From SKNW01 sp050485865 (GTDB taxonomy: Bacteria > Gemmatimonadota > Gemmatimonadetes > Longimicrobiales > Gaopeijiaceae), in contig JBJHCE010000138.1 in assembly GCA_050485865.1 (NCBI GenBank), positions 1-7,683 of the forward strand: DNA of 7,683 nucleotides. The letters run 5' to 3'. The notes below the pieces were generated by a model. It was not told where the DNA came from. It worked only from the letters and a program-made list of their open reading frames with translations, and searched no databases. The translations under genes were made by a program, and so were the position numbers. The stretch's first letter is position 1, and the number at the start of each line of letters is the position of its first letter. This document shows positions 1 through 5,705 of the stretch, one piece after another.

Positions 1-229
1 GGACCATGTTGGCCACGAGGGAACGGGTGAGCCCGTGGAGGGCCTTGTGCCGGGGTTGCTCGGAGGGACGCGTCACCGAGAGGACCCCATCGTCGATGGA
101 GACCTCGATCTCGGGATGGACCCGGAGTTCGAGGGCGCCCTTGGGCCCCTTCACCTTCAGGGTGCCGTCGTCCAGCCGGGCATCCACGCCCTTCGGGAGG
201 TCGACCGGCTGCTTTCCGATTCTCGACAT
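1..229 (-). CDS. rplF: 50S ribosomal protein L6, 5' part only (76 codons)
   Basis: L6 binds 23S rRNA near the sarcin-ricin loop and the factor-binding region of the large subunit. The visible N-terminus begins MSRIGKQPVDLPKGV, the typical L6 opening, followed by a KVKGPKG stretch at about residues 25-31 and RHKALHGLTRSLVANMV at 60-76. These match the first of the two L6 repeat domains. L6 is normally about 180 residues, so the window edge removes the second half; there is no sign of a break in the gene. The ATG at 227-229 is chosen because it gives the family N-terminus. It lies 37 bp downstream of rpsH, its expected partner in the spc cluster. No strong Shine-Dalgarno is visible; the bases just before the start are a four-base repeat of GAAC/GAGC type. 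Confidence 0.97.
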   Translation of the reverse strand, partial: MSRIGKQPVDLPKGVDARLDDGTLKVKGPKGALELRVHPEIEVSIDDGVLSVTRPSEQPRHKALHGLTRSLVANMV

Positions 230-266
230 CGTTCGCTCGTTCGTTCGAAAGGGGAAGGAGCCGGCC

Positions 267-659
267 TTACCAGACCATGGCCAGGAGCTCGCCGCCCACC
301 CCGACCTGCCGGGCACCGCGGTCCGACAGGACCCCCCGGGAGGTGGAGAGGATGGCCATCCCCAGCCCGTTGCGGACCCGCGGAATGTCGCTCGAGGCGA
401 CGTACCGGCGACGTCCGGGCGTGGAGACCCGCTCCAGGTGCCGGATCACCGGCTTCCCCTCGTGATACTTCAGGTAGACCCGGAGCACGCCATGCCGGCC
501 GTCGTCCAGGATCTTGTAGTCGAATACGTAGTGGTTCTCCCGAAGGAGTCGCGCGATCTCCACCTTGAGCTTGGAGACCGGCATGTCGGCCCACCGGTGT
601 CCGGCCTGGCCGGCGTTCCGGATGCGCGTGAGCATGTCCGCAATGGGATCGGTCATCAT
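267..659 (-). CDS. rpsH: 30S ribosomal protein S8
   Basis: S8 is a primary 16S rRNA-binding protein of the central domain (platform). In E. coli it is also the translational repressor of the spc operon. The 130-residue product has the expected length. It starts MMTDPIADMLTRIRNA and ends with the S8 signature region ILSTSRGV (103-110) and GGELLAMVW (122-130). The Cys often found in the C-terminal GGE-x-L-C motif is replaced by Ala. Two ATG codons are adjacent (657-659 and 654-656). The first is chosen because an AAGGA lies 12 bases upstream of it, which is already somewhat far. The frame stays open upstream to 806, but that part is the antisense-like shadow of rpsN. It follows rpsN by 16 bp and ends with TAA. 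Confidence 0.97.
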   Translation of the reverse strand: MMTDPIADMLTRIRNAGQAGHRWADMPVSKLKVEIARLLRENHYVFDYKILDDGRHGVLRVYLKYHEGKPVIRHLERVSTPGRRRYVASSDIPRVRNGLGMAILSTSRGVLSDRGARQVGVGGELLAMVW

Positions 660-675
660 TGGCTTGCCGCTTCCT

Positions 676-861
676 TTACCAGCTGGCCTTGCGTACGCCG
701 GGGATCTCGCCCCGGAGCGCCATCTGACGGAAGCAGATCCGGCAGATGCCGAACTTCCGCAGGTAGGCGCGGGAGCGCCCGCACCGGTTGCATCGGTTGT
801 ATCCACGGACCCCGTACTTCGGGTCTCGATTGGCCTTCTCGATGAGAGCCTTCCTCGCCAT
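676..861 (-). CDS. rpsN: 30S ribosomal protein S14, zinc-binding (type Z)
   Basis: S14 sits in the 30S head, next to S3, S10 and S19. The 61-residue length and the four cysteines C24, C27, C40 and C43 (C-x2-C-x12-C-x2-C) identify the short zinc-ribbon form, also written rpsZ, rather than the roughly 100-residue zinc-free form. The ending, GEIPGVRKASW, is the standard S14 C-terminus. Upstream of the ATG at 859-861 is GGAGCAGGACTG, which gives a GGAG about 8 bases away. The gene is separated from rplE by 31 bp and from rpsH by 16 bp. The zinc form makes this ribosome component zinc-dependent. Whether the genome also has a zinc-independent paralogue cannot be seen here. Confidence 0.97.
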   Translation of the reverse strand: MARKALIEKANRDPKYGVRGYNRCNRCGRSRAYLRKFGICRICFRQMALRGEIPGVRKASW

Positions 862-892
862 CAGTCCTGCTCCAGGTGTGGGTGTGACGCCG

Positions 893-1471
893 TCAGTCGG
901 CGGCGGCGCCGATCACGACCGGACGCTCCTCGCCGCGGAACGGGAAGCCCATGAGCCGAAGCAGCTCCAGGGCCTCGTCGTCCTTGTCCGTCGAGGTGAC
1001 GATGGTGATGTCCATGCCATGGACCTCCACCACGTCGTCGAAGTCGATCTCCGGGAAGATCAGCTGCTCCTTCACGCCCAGCGTGAAGTTCCCGCGCCCG
1101 TCGAAGGACTTGGTCGGGATTCCCCGGAAGTCCCGGATCCGGGGCATGGCCACGGAGACCAGCCGGTCCAGGAACTCGTACATGCGGTCGCCCCGGAGGG
1201 TGACCGAGGCGCCCACCGGCATCCCCTCGCGGAGCGAGAAGCCGGCAATGGACTTCCGCGCCTTGGTGATGACCGGCTTCTGCCCGGTGATCGTGGCCAG
1301 CTCCTCCAGGATCGAGTCCAGGAGCTTCTGGTTCCGCGACGACTCTCCGGCGCCCACGTTCACCGTCATCTTGACGAGGCGGGGCACCTGGTGCGGGTTC
1401 TCGAACCCGAACCGCTCGGTCATGCGCGGCCGGACCAGGTCGTTGTAGTGCTGCTTCAGTCTCGGTGCCAT
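893..1471 (-). CDS. rplE: 50S ribosomal protein L5
   Basis: L5 binds 5S rRNA in the central protuberance and contacts the P-site tRNA and the 30S head (bridge B1b). Recognisable segments are MAPRLKQHYND at the N-terminus, KMTVNVGAGE (34-43), GQKPVITKARKSIAGF (63-78) and GMDITIVTSTDKDDEALELL (152-171). The ATG at 1469-1471 gives a 192-residue protein with the family N-terminus. A GTG at 1493-1495, overlapping the rplX stop by 4 bases, would add eight residues (MTGRKRNP). I prefer the ATG because the only good Shine-Dalgarno (GGGAGGAAGCG) lies inside that extension, though its spacing to the ATG is long at about 12 bases. The protein is about 10 residues longer than the usual 180 because of a C-terminal tail, EERPVVIGAAAD. 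Confidence 0.95.
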   Translation of the reverse strand: MAPRLKQHYNDLVRPRMTERFGFENPHQVPRLVKMTVNVGAGESSRNQKLLDSILEELATITGQKPVITKARKSIAGFSLREGMPVGASVTLRGDRMYEFLDRLVSVAMPRIRDFRGIPTKSFDGRGNFTLGVKEQLIFPEIDFDDVVEVHGMDITIVTSTDKDDEALELLRLMGFPFRGEERPVVIGAAAD

Positions 1472-1491
1472 CGGGTTTCGCTTCCTCCCCG

Positions 1492-1857
1492 TCACGGACG
1501 GGGAATCGGATTTCCGGACTTGACGGCGATGCGTTCCTTCGTGCCGTCCTTCTCAACCCGGATGCGCACCCGGGACGCCTCCCCGCTCGAGGGATCGACG
1601 AGCATGACGTTCGAGATGTCGATCGCCATTTCCATCGTCACGATCCCCCCGTCGGGGTTTTGCTGCGAGGGGCGCTGGTGCTTCTTCCGCATGTTCACGC
1701 CCTCGACCACCACCCGACCCTTGTCCGGGTCGATGCGGAGGACGGTGCCCTCCATGTCGCGCCAGTTCCCCGAGATGACCTTCACCCGGTCACCCTTCAC
1801 GATGTGGGAGCGGCGCTTCGCGCGCCGCGCCTGCTTCGCTTCCTTCTTCGTGGCCAT
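1492..1857 (-). CDS. rplX: 50S ribosomal protein L24
   Basis: L24 is an early assembly initiator of the large subunit that ends up beside the exit tunnel. A KOW motif is visible at about residues 18-44 (HIVKGDRVKVISGNW and following), and GVNMRKKHQRPSQQNPDGGI at 53-72 is the next conserved stretch. At 121 residues it is longer than the usual 100-105. There is a very basic N-terminal extension (KKEAKQARRAKRRS) and a short C-terminal tail (GNPIPRP). The start is well supported: a 10-base perfect match to the 16S tail ends five bases before the ATG, so the basic extension is likely real. It begins only 2 bp after rplN ends. The downstream rplE reading frame could start at an overlapping GTG. Confidence 0.97.
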   Translation of the reverse strand: MATKKEAKQARRAKRRSHIVKGDRVKVISGNWRDMEGTVLRIDPDKGRVVVEGVNMRKKHQRPSQQNPDGGIVTMEMAIDISNVMLVDPSSGEASRVRIRVEKDGTKERIAVKSGNPIPRP

Positions 1858-1859
1858 GC

Positions 1860-2228
1860 TCAGATCACCTCCGGAGCGAGCGACACGATCTTCATGTACC
1901 GCTTCTCGCGCAGCTCACGCCCCACGGGCCCGAAGATGCGGGTACCGCGCGGCTCGCCGTTCGGGTTGATGAGGACCGCGGCGTTGTCGTCGAAGCGGAT
2001 GTAGGATCCGTCCTTCCTGCGCATTTCCTTGGCGGTGCGCACGATGACGGCCTTCACCACGTCGCCCTTCTTCACCCCGGCATTGGGGATGGCGTCCTTC
2101 ACGGTGGCGACGATCACGTCGCCCACGCGGGCGTAGCGCCGGCGGGAGCCACCCATCACGCGGATGCAGAGCGCCTTCTTGGCACCCGTGTTGTCCGCGA
2201 TCTTGAGTACGGATTCCTGCTGAATCAT
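1860..2228 (-). CDS. rplN: 50S ribosomal protein L14
   Basis: L14 lies on the 30S-facing side of the large subunit, forms bridges B5/B8 and is the docking site of the silencing factor RsfS. The 122-residue product has exactly the family length. It begins MIQQESVLKIADNTGAKKAL and contains VKKGDVVKAVIVRTAKEMRR (52-71) with DDNAAVLIN (80-88), which together form the L14 signature. It ends KIVSLAPEVI. The ATG is at 2226-2228, with a modest AGGGA upstream. It follows rpsQ by 16 bp. In E. coli this junction separates the S10 and spc operons, but here the gap is too short to show a terminator and a promoter. Confidence 0.98.
   Translation of the reverse strand: MIQQESVLKIADNTGAKKALCIRVMGGSRRRYARVGDVIVATVKDAIPNAGVKKGDVVKAVIVRTAKEMRRKDGSYIRFDDNAAVLINPNGEPRGTRIFGPVGRELREKRYMKIVSLAPEVI
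1863..1872 (-). promoter_or_regulatory. Extended Shine-Dalgarno site for rplX
   Basis: On the minus strand this reads GGAGGTGATC, which is complementary over ten bases to the usual 3' tail of bacterial 16S rRNA. It sits inside the last codons of rplN (Glu-Val-Ile) and is followed by TGAGC and the rplX ATG. It is the strongest ribosome binding site in the window, and it decides the rplX start. Confidence 0.85.
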
Positions 2229-2244
2229 GGTCGGGGTTCCCTGG

Positions 2245-2547
2245 TCAGACCGTCTCGGGGCGTTCGACGAGCTCGAGGACCCGCCACCGCTTCAGCTTCG
2301 AAAGCGGGCGCGTCTCGGTGATCCGGACCACGTCGCCGACCTGGAACTGGTTCTCGGGGTCGTGGGCGTGGTACTTCTTCGTGCGCGTCACGGCCTTGCC
2401 GTAGAGCGGATGGGGAAAGCGCCGTTCCACCGACACCACCACCGTCTTGTCGCCCTTGTCGCTGACCACGACGCCCTGGCGCACCTTGCGCCGGTTGCGG
2501 GTCTCCCCCGCCGTCTCCTGGGCCTCGCTCATCTTCCCCTCGCTCAT
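2245..2547 (-). CDS. rpsQ: 30S ribosomal protein S17
   Basis: S17 is a primary binder of the 16S rRNA 5' domain with an OB-type fold. The S17 signature GDVVRITETRPLS is at 71-83, and the core begins around residue 18 (RNRRKVRQGVVVSDKGDKT). The length of 100 residues exceeds the common 80-90 because of an acidic N-terminal leader (SEGKMSEAQETAGE). The ATG at 2545-2547 overlaps the rpmC stop in an ATGA, typical of translational coupling. A second in-frame ATG five codons later (2530-2532) is preceded by GAGGGGAAG, but at a very short distance, so the true start is uncertain by five residues. The ten bases ATGAGCGAGG occur at both candidate starts. Confidence 0.96.
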   Translation of the reverse strand: MSEGKMSEAQETAGETRNRRKVRQGVVVSDKGDKTVVVSVERRFPHPLYGKAVTRTKKYHAHDPENQFQVGDVVRITETRPLSKLKRWRVLELVERPETV

Positions 2548-2750
2548 GCCTCGCCCCCGGCGAGCTCGCGCTCGCGGAGGATCGTGTTCATCCGGGCAAT
2601 GTCCCGGCGGATCGTCTTCGGAAGCTGCGGGTTCTCGAGCTCCATCATGGAGGCCCGGAACCGGAGTCGGAACAGCTCTTCGCGGAGCTCGCCGATCCGC
2701 TCGCGGATCTGCTCGTCCGACATCTCCCGGATGTCACTGGCGGTCGTCAT
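2544..2750 (-). CDS. rpmC: 50S ribosomal protein L29
   Basis: L29 is a small helical-hairpin protein at the exit-tunnel rim beside L23, near the binding sites of trigger factor and SRP. The 68-residue product is of normal size and almost all helix-forming. It has the conserved LREELFRLRFRASMMELENP stretch (22-41) followed by KTIRRDIARMNTILRERE (45-62), which is the L29 signature region. Its Shine-Dalgarno, GGAGG, is formed by the last codons of rplP (Gly-Gly-stop) and lies 8 bases before the ATG at 2748-2750. The gene starts 4 bp after rplP and overlaps rpsQ by 4 bases, so the three genes are probably translationally coupled. Confidence 0.97.
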   Translation of the reverse strand: MTTASDIREMSDEQIRERIGELREELFRLRFRASMMELENPQLPKTIRRDIARMNTILRERELAGGEA

Positions 2751-2754
2751 CTCG

Positions 2755-3177
2755 TCATCCTCCCAGCTGGCGCTCGCGCACCACGAACCGGGTCTTGATC
2801 GGCAGCTTGGCGGCGGCGAGCTCCATGGCGCGCTTCGCCACGTCCTCGGCCACCCCTTCCATCTCGAACATCATGCGCCCCGGCTTCACCACGGCGACCC
2901 AGGCCTCCGGGTTTCCCTTCCCCTTCCCCATCCGGGTCTCGGCGGGCTTCCGGGTGATCGGCTTGTCGGGGAAGATCCGGATCCAGATCTTTCCGCCACG
3001 CTTGATGTGACGCGTCATGGCGACACGGGCGGACTCGATCTGGCGGTTCGTGATCCACCCGGGCTCGGTGGCCTGCAGGCCGTACTCGCCGAAGGACACG
3101 AGATTCCCCCGGGTGGCCTTGCCGCGCATGTTCCCCTTGAACTGCTTGCGGTGCTTGACTCGCTTGGGCGAAAGCAT
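2755..3177 (-). CDS. rplP: 50S ribosomal protein L16
   Basis: L16 organises the A-site region of the large subunit and is a late assembly protein. It starts MLSPKRVKHRKQFKG and carries GWITNRQIESARVAMTRH (40-57), IWIRIFPDKPITRKP (64-78) and RMGKGKGNPEAWVAVVKPGR (82-101). These are the two L16 signature regions. Arg82 lines up with the E. coli arginine that YcfD can hydroxylate; whether it is modified here is unknown. At 140 residues it has the usual length, with the C-terminus LPIKTRFVVRERQLGG. AAGGA lies about 6 bases before the ATG at 3175-3177. It follows rpsC by 14 bp. Confidence 0.98.
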   Translation of the reverse strand: MLSPKRVKHRKQFKGNMRGKATRGNLVSFGEYGLQATEPGWITNRQIESARVAMTRHIKRGGKIWIRIFPDKPITRKPAETRMGKGKGNPEAWVAVVKPGRMMFEMEGVAEDVAKRAMELAAAKLPIKTRFVVRERQLGG

Positions 3178-3191
3178 CGTCGTCCTTCCCG

Positions 3192-3851
3192 TCAGGTATC
3201 GGTGGAGTAGGTGCGGCCACGGCGGTTCTCAACCACCTCGCCGAGGAAGATCCAGCACTTGATCCCCACCGTGCCATACGTCGTGTGGGCCTCGACGTGG
3301 GCGTAGTCGATGTCTGCGCGGAGCGTGTGCAGCGGCACGCGCCCCTCGTTGTAACCCTCCGTCCGGGCGATCTCGGCGCCACCGAGCCGGCCGGCGCACT
3401 GGATCTTGATCCCCTCGGCGCCGGTGCGCATGGCCGACTGCACGGCCCGCTTCATGGCCCGGCGGAAGGAAATGCGGTTCCGGATCTGGTGCGCCACGTT
3501 CTCGGCCACGAGGCGGGCGTCGATCTCCGGACGCTTGATCTCCTCGACGTTGACCGAGACCTCGCTCCTGGTGACCTGGCCCAGCTCGTCACGAAGCTTG
3601 TCCACCTCGGCGCCGCGCTTCCCGATGACCACGCCCGGACGGGCGGTGTGCACGGTGACCACGATCTTCGAGGGCTTCCGCTCGATGTCGATGTGCGAGA
3701 TCGCCGCGTGCGAGAGGCGGGCCTCCAGGTACTTCCGGATCGTCTCGTCTTCCTTGAGGAGACGGGGGAAGTCCTTTTCGGCGTACCACCTGGACTTCCA
3801 GTCCTTCAGCACGCCGAGGCGGAACCCGGTCGGATGCGTCTTCTGTCCCAT
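3192..3851 (-). CDS. rpsC: 30S ribosomal protein S3
   Basis: S3 forms part of the mRNA entry tunnel in the 30S head. The N-terminus MGQKTHPTGFRLGV is typical. A type 2 KH domain with the loop GVVIGKRG is at 73-80. The C-terminal domain contains GRLGGAEIARTEGYNEGRVP (154-173) and HTLRADIDY (175-183). Arg130, Arg131 and Lys134 correspond to the basic residues that E. coli S3 uses for mRNA unwinding at the entry site. At 219 residues it is of normal length, and it ends GRTYSTDT. It starts 6 bp after rplV. The match is end to end. Confidence 0.98.
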   Translation of the reverse strand: MGQKTHPTGFRLGVLKDWKSRWYAEKDFPRLLKEDETIRKYLEARLSHAAISHIDIERKPSKIVVTVHTARPGVVIGKRGAEVDKLRDELGQVTRSEVSVNVEEIKRPEIDARLVAENVAHQIRNRISFRRAMKRAVQSAMRTGAEGIKIQCAGRLGGAEIARTEGYNEGRVPLHTLRADIDYAHVEAHTTYGTVGIKCWIFLGEVVENRRGRTYSTDT

Positions 3852-3857
3852 GCCTCG

Positions 3858-4208
3858 TTACTCCTTCGTGCCGACGACGACGGTGATGTGGCTCGAACGC
3901 TTGCGCTGCGGCGCGGCCCGGCCCATGGCCGCCGCCCGGAAGCGGCGGAGGGTGGGGCCCTCGTTGACCCAGGCGCCCCGGACGACGAGCTCGTCCACGT
4001 CCACGAAGTCCCCGTCTTCCTCGGCCCGGACCTGCACGTTGGCCACGGCGGAACGGAGGGTCTTCCCCACCGGCTCGGCCGCCGCCTTGGGCGAGAACTG
4101 GAGGAGGGCGTAGGCCTCGTTCACCGAGGTGCCACGGATCTGGTCCACCACGAGCCGCACCTTGCGGGGGCTCATGCGGATATGTCTTGCGGTTGCCTTG
4201 GCTTCCAT
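3858..4208 (-). CDS. rplV: 50S ribosomal protein L22
   Basis: L22 reaches through the large subunit with a long beta-hairpin that lines the exit tunnel constriction. Deletions in that hairpin cause macrolide resistance in other bacteria. The protein is 116 residues. It starts MEAKATARHIRMSPRKVRLV, has a conserved core (AVANVQV, 54-60; the DELVVRGAWVNEGPTLRRF stretch, 72-90) and ends with SSHITVVVGTKE. The hairpin tip is RRFRAAAMGRAAPQRKR (88-104). It has no deletion or insertion that I can recognise relative to the E. coli hairpin. AGGA lies 8 bases before the ATG at 4206-4208. It follows rpsS by 26 bp. Confidence 0.98.
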   Translation of the reverse strand: MEAKATARHIRMSPRKVRLVVDQIRGTSVNEAYALLQFSPKAAAEPVGKTLRSAVANVQVRAEEDGDFVDVDELVVRGAWVNEGPTLRRFRAAAMGRAAPQRKRSSHITVVVGTKE

Positions 4209-4234
4209 GATTCGATTCCTGGCGCGGGGGGGCG

Positions 4235-4519
4235 TCAGCGCTTGGACCGCTTGTCGGCGAGCTTTCCGCCGTGCCCGCGGAAGAGACGGGTGGGCGCGAA
4301 CTCGCCCAGCTTGTGTCCCACCATGTACTCGGTGATGTACACCGGAATGAACTTGTTCCCGTTGTGCACGGCCACCGTGTGCCCCACGAAGTCGGGGGAA
4401 ATGGTGGAGGCCCTGGACCAGGTCCGGATCACCTTCTTGTCACCCACGGAGTTCATCACCTCGATCTTCCCGAGGAGCTTCTCGCAGATGTAGGGTCCCT
4501 TCTTTACGCTACGCGGCAT
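4235..4519 (-). CDS. rpsS: 30S ribosomal protein S19
   Basis: S19 is located in the 30S head, binds with S13 and contacts the A-site tRNA and bridge B1a. The 94-residue protein starts MPRSVKKGPYICEKLL. It has IRTWSRASTISPDFVGHTVAVHNG (46-69) followed by FIPVYITEYMVGHKLGEFAPTR, which is the S19 signature, and a basic C-terminal tail, GKLADKRSKR. It is of normal length. The ATG is at 4517-4519, with a GAGAGGG stretch upstream at slightly long spacing. It lies 24 bp after rplB and 26 bp before rplV. Confidence 0.98.
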   Translation of the reverse strand: MPRSVKKGPYICEKLLGKIEVMNSVGDKKVIRTWSRASTISPDFVGHTVAVHNGNKFIPVYITEYMVGHKLGEFAPTRLFRGHGGKLADKRSKR

Positions 4520-4543
4520 GTCTCGCTTTCCCTCTCGGGCCCG

Positions 4544-5383
4544 TTACTGGGTCGCCTTGCCGCGGCGACGCCCGCGGACGATGTACTTGTTCGAGGCCTT
4601 CTTCCCCTTGCGGGTCTTCACTCCCTCCGGCTTCCCCCACGGGGTCACCGGGGGACGCCCACCCGAGGTCCGGCCCTCACCACCGCCCAGGGGGTGGTCG
4701 ACCGGATTCATGGCCACGCCGCGGACCTTGGGGCGACGCCCCCGCCAGCGGTTGGCTCCGGCCTTCCCGAGGGAGCGGAGCTCGTGGTCGGAGTTTCCGA
4801 CCTGCCCCACGGTGGCCATGCATTCCTTCCGGACGCGGCGCACCTCGGTGGAGGGGAGGCGGACGGTCACGTAGTCCCCCTCCTTCGCCACGATCTGCAC
4901 CCCGGAGCCGGCGGAGCGGGCCATCTGCCCGCCCTTGCCCGGCTTCAGCTCCACGTTGTGCACCGAGGTGCCCAGCGGGATCCGGCCAATGGGAAGGGCG
5001 TTTCCGATCTTGATGTCGGCGTCCGGCCCGGCCACGATCTCGCTCCCCACGGGGAGGTCCCTGGGGTGCAGGATGTACCGCTTCTCGCCATCGGCGTAGT
5101 GGATCAGCGCGATGTTCGCGGAGCGGTTCGGATCGTACTCGATCTCCGCCACCTTCCCGGGAACGCCCACCTTGTTCCGCTTGAAGTCGATGACCCGGTA
5201 CCGGCGCTTGTGCCCACCGCCGCGACGGCGGAGGGTGATGCGCCCGTGATGGTTCCGACCCCCGGAGGAGTTGAGCTCCTCGGTGAGGGAGCGCTCCGGC
5301 CCCTTGCGGGTGATTTCAGCGTTGTCGACCACGCTCCGGAACCGGGTTCCGGCGGTGATCGGCTTGAACTTCTTCAGCGCCAT
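4544..5383 (-). CDS. rplB: 50S ribosomal protein L2
   Basis: L2 is a primary 23S rRNA binder needed for subunit association and peptidyl transferase activity. The protein has 279 residues, with an N-terminal OB-like domain (for example RNHHGRITLRRRGGGHKRRY, 43-62) and a C-terminal SH3-like domain. It ends with the conserved loop RGVAMNPVDHPLGGGEGRTS (221-240) and PPVTPWGKPEGVKTR (244-258). The invariant His (E. coli His229 in mature numbering) is kept at 230. The next conserved His is Leu232 here, and the GRHP motif downstream reads GRPP. A good Shine-Dalgarno, GAGGAG, lies 6-7 bases before the ATG at 5381-5383. It is 10 bp from rplW. Confidence 0.98.
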   Translation of the reverse strand: MALKKFKPITAGTRFRSVVDNAEITRKGPERSLTEELNSSGGRNHHGRITLRRRGGGHKRRYRVIDFKRNKVGVPGKVAEIEYDPNRSANIALIHYADGEKRYILHPRDLPVGSEIVAGPDADIKIGNALPIGRIPLGTSVHNVELKPGKGGQMARSAGSGVQIVAKEGDYVTVRLPSTEVRRVRKECMATVGQVGNSDHELRSLGKAGANRWRGRRPKVRGVAMNPVDHPLGGGEGRTSGGRPPVTPWGKPEGVKTRKGKKASNKYIVRGRRRGKATQ

Positions 5384-5393
5384 GAGTCGCTCC

Positions 5394-5705
5394 TCAGCCC
5401 AGCTCGTAGAGCTCGATGGTGTCGCCCTCGGCGAGCCGCACCATGGCCTTCTTCCAGGCGGGGCGACGCCCCACCTTCGGGGTGCGGATGAACCGCCCCA
5501 TGAAGGCCCGGCGCGCCTTGCCCTGGAAATTGGCCGTGCGCACGTCCTCGACCTTGACGTCCCACGCCTTCTCGACGGCCTGGGCGATCTGCGCCTTGTT
5601 GGCCCTCGGGTGCACGACGAAGGTGTAGACGTTCTTCTCCTCGGTGGCCCCGGTGGCCTTCTCGGTCATCACCGGGGCGATGATCACGTCGTAAAGGTCA
5701 CGCAT
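5394..5705 (-). CDS. rplW: 50S ribosomal protein L23
   Basis: L23 sits at the exit of the polypeptide tunnel and is the main docking site for trigger factor and SRP. The 103-residue protein starts MRDLYDVIIAPVMTEKAT. It has the conserved NVYTFVVHPRANKAQIAQAV (25-44), which includes the region used for trigger factor contact, and KVEDVRTANFQGKARR (51-66). It ends with GDTIELYELG. The size is normal for bacterial L23. The start ATG overlaps the end of rplD by 8 bases (ATGCGTGA), which suggests translational coupling between L4 and L23. Confidence 0.97.
   Translation of the reverse strand: MRDLYDVIIAPVMTEKATGATEEKNVYTFVVHPRANKAQIAQAVEKAWDVKVEDVRTANFQGKARRAFMGRFIRTPKVGRRPAWKKAMVRLAEGDTIELYELG

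Noticed and set aside
660..806. N-terminal extension of S8 up to an upstream in-frame start
   Set aside because: These codons overlap rpsN in another frame and encode a low-complexity sequence unlike any S8. The family N-terminus begins at the ATG at 659.
788..1969. Long plus-strand open frame of 393 codons
   Set aside because: It lies antisense to rplE, rplX and part of rplN. Its translation is rich in Arg, Pro and His with no family features, as expected from the opposite strand of GC-rich coding DNA.
3285..4493. Plus-strand open frame of 402 codons
   Set aside because: It is antisense to rpsC, rplV and rpsS, whose products match their families end to end. No ribosome site or recognisable domain was seen for the plus-strand frame.
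4271..5491. Plus-strand open frame of 406 codons
   Set aside because: It is antisense to rpsS, rplB and rplW. The long frame results from the lack of AT-rich stop codons, not from a gene.
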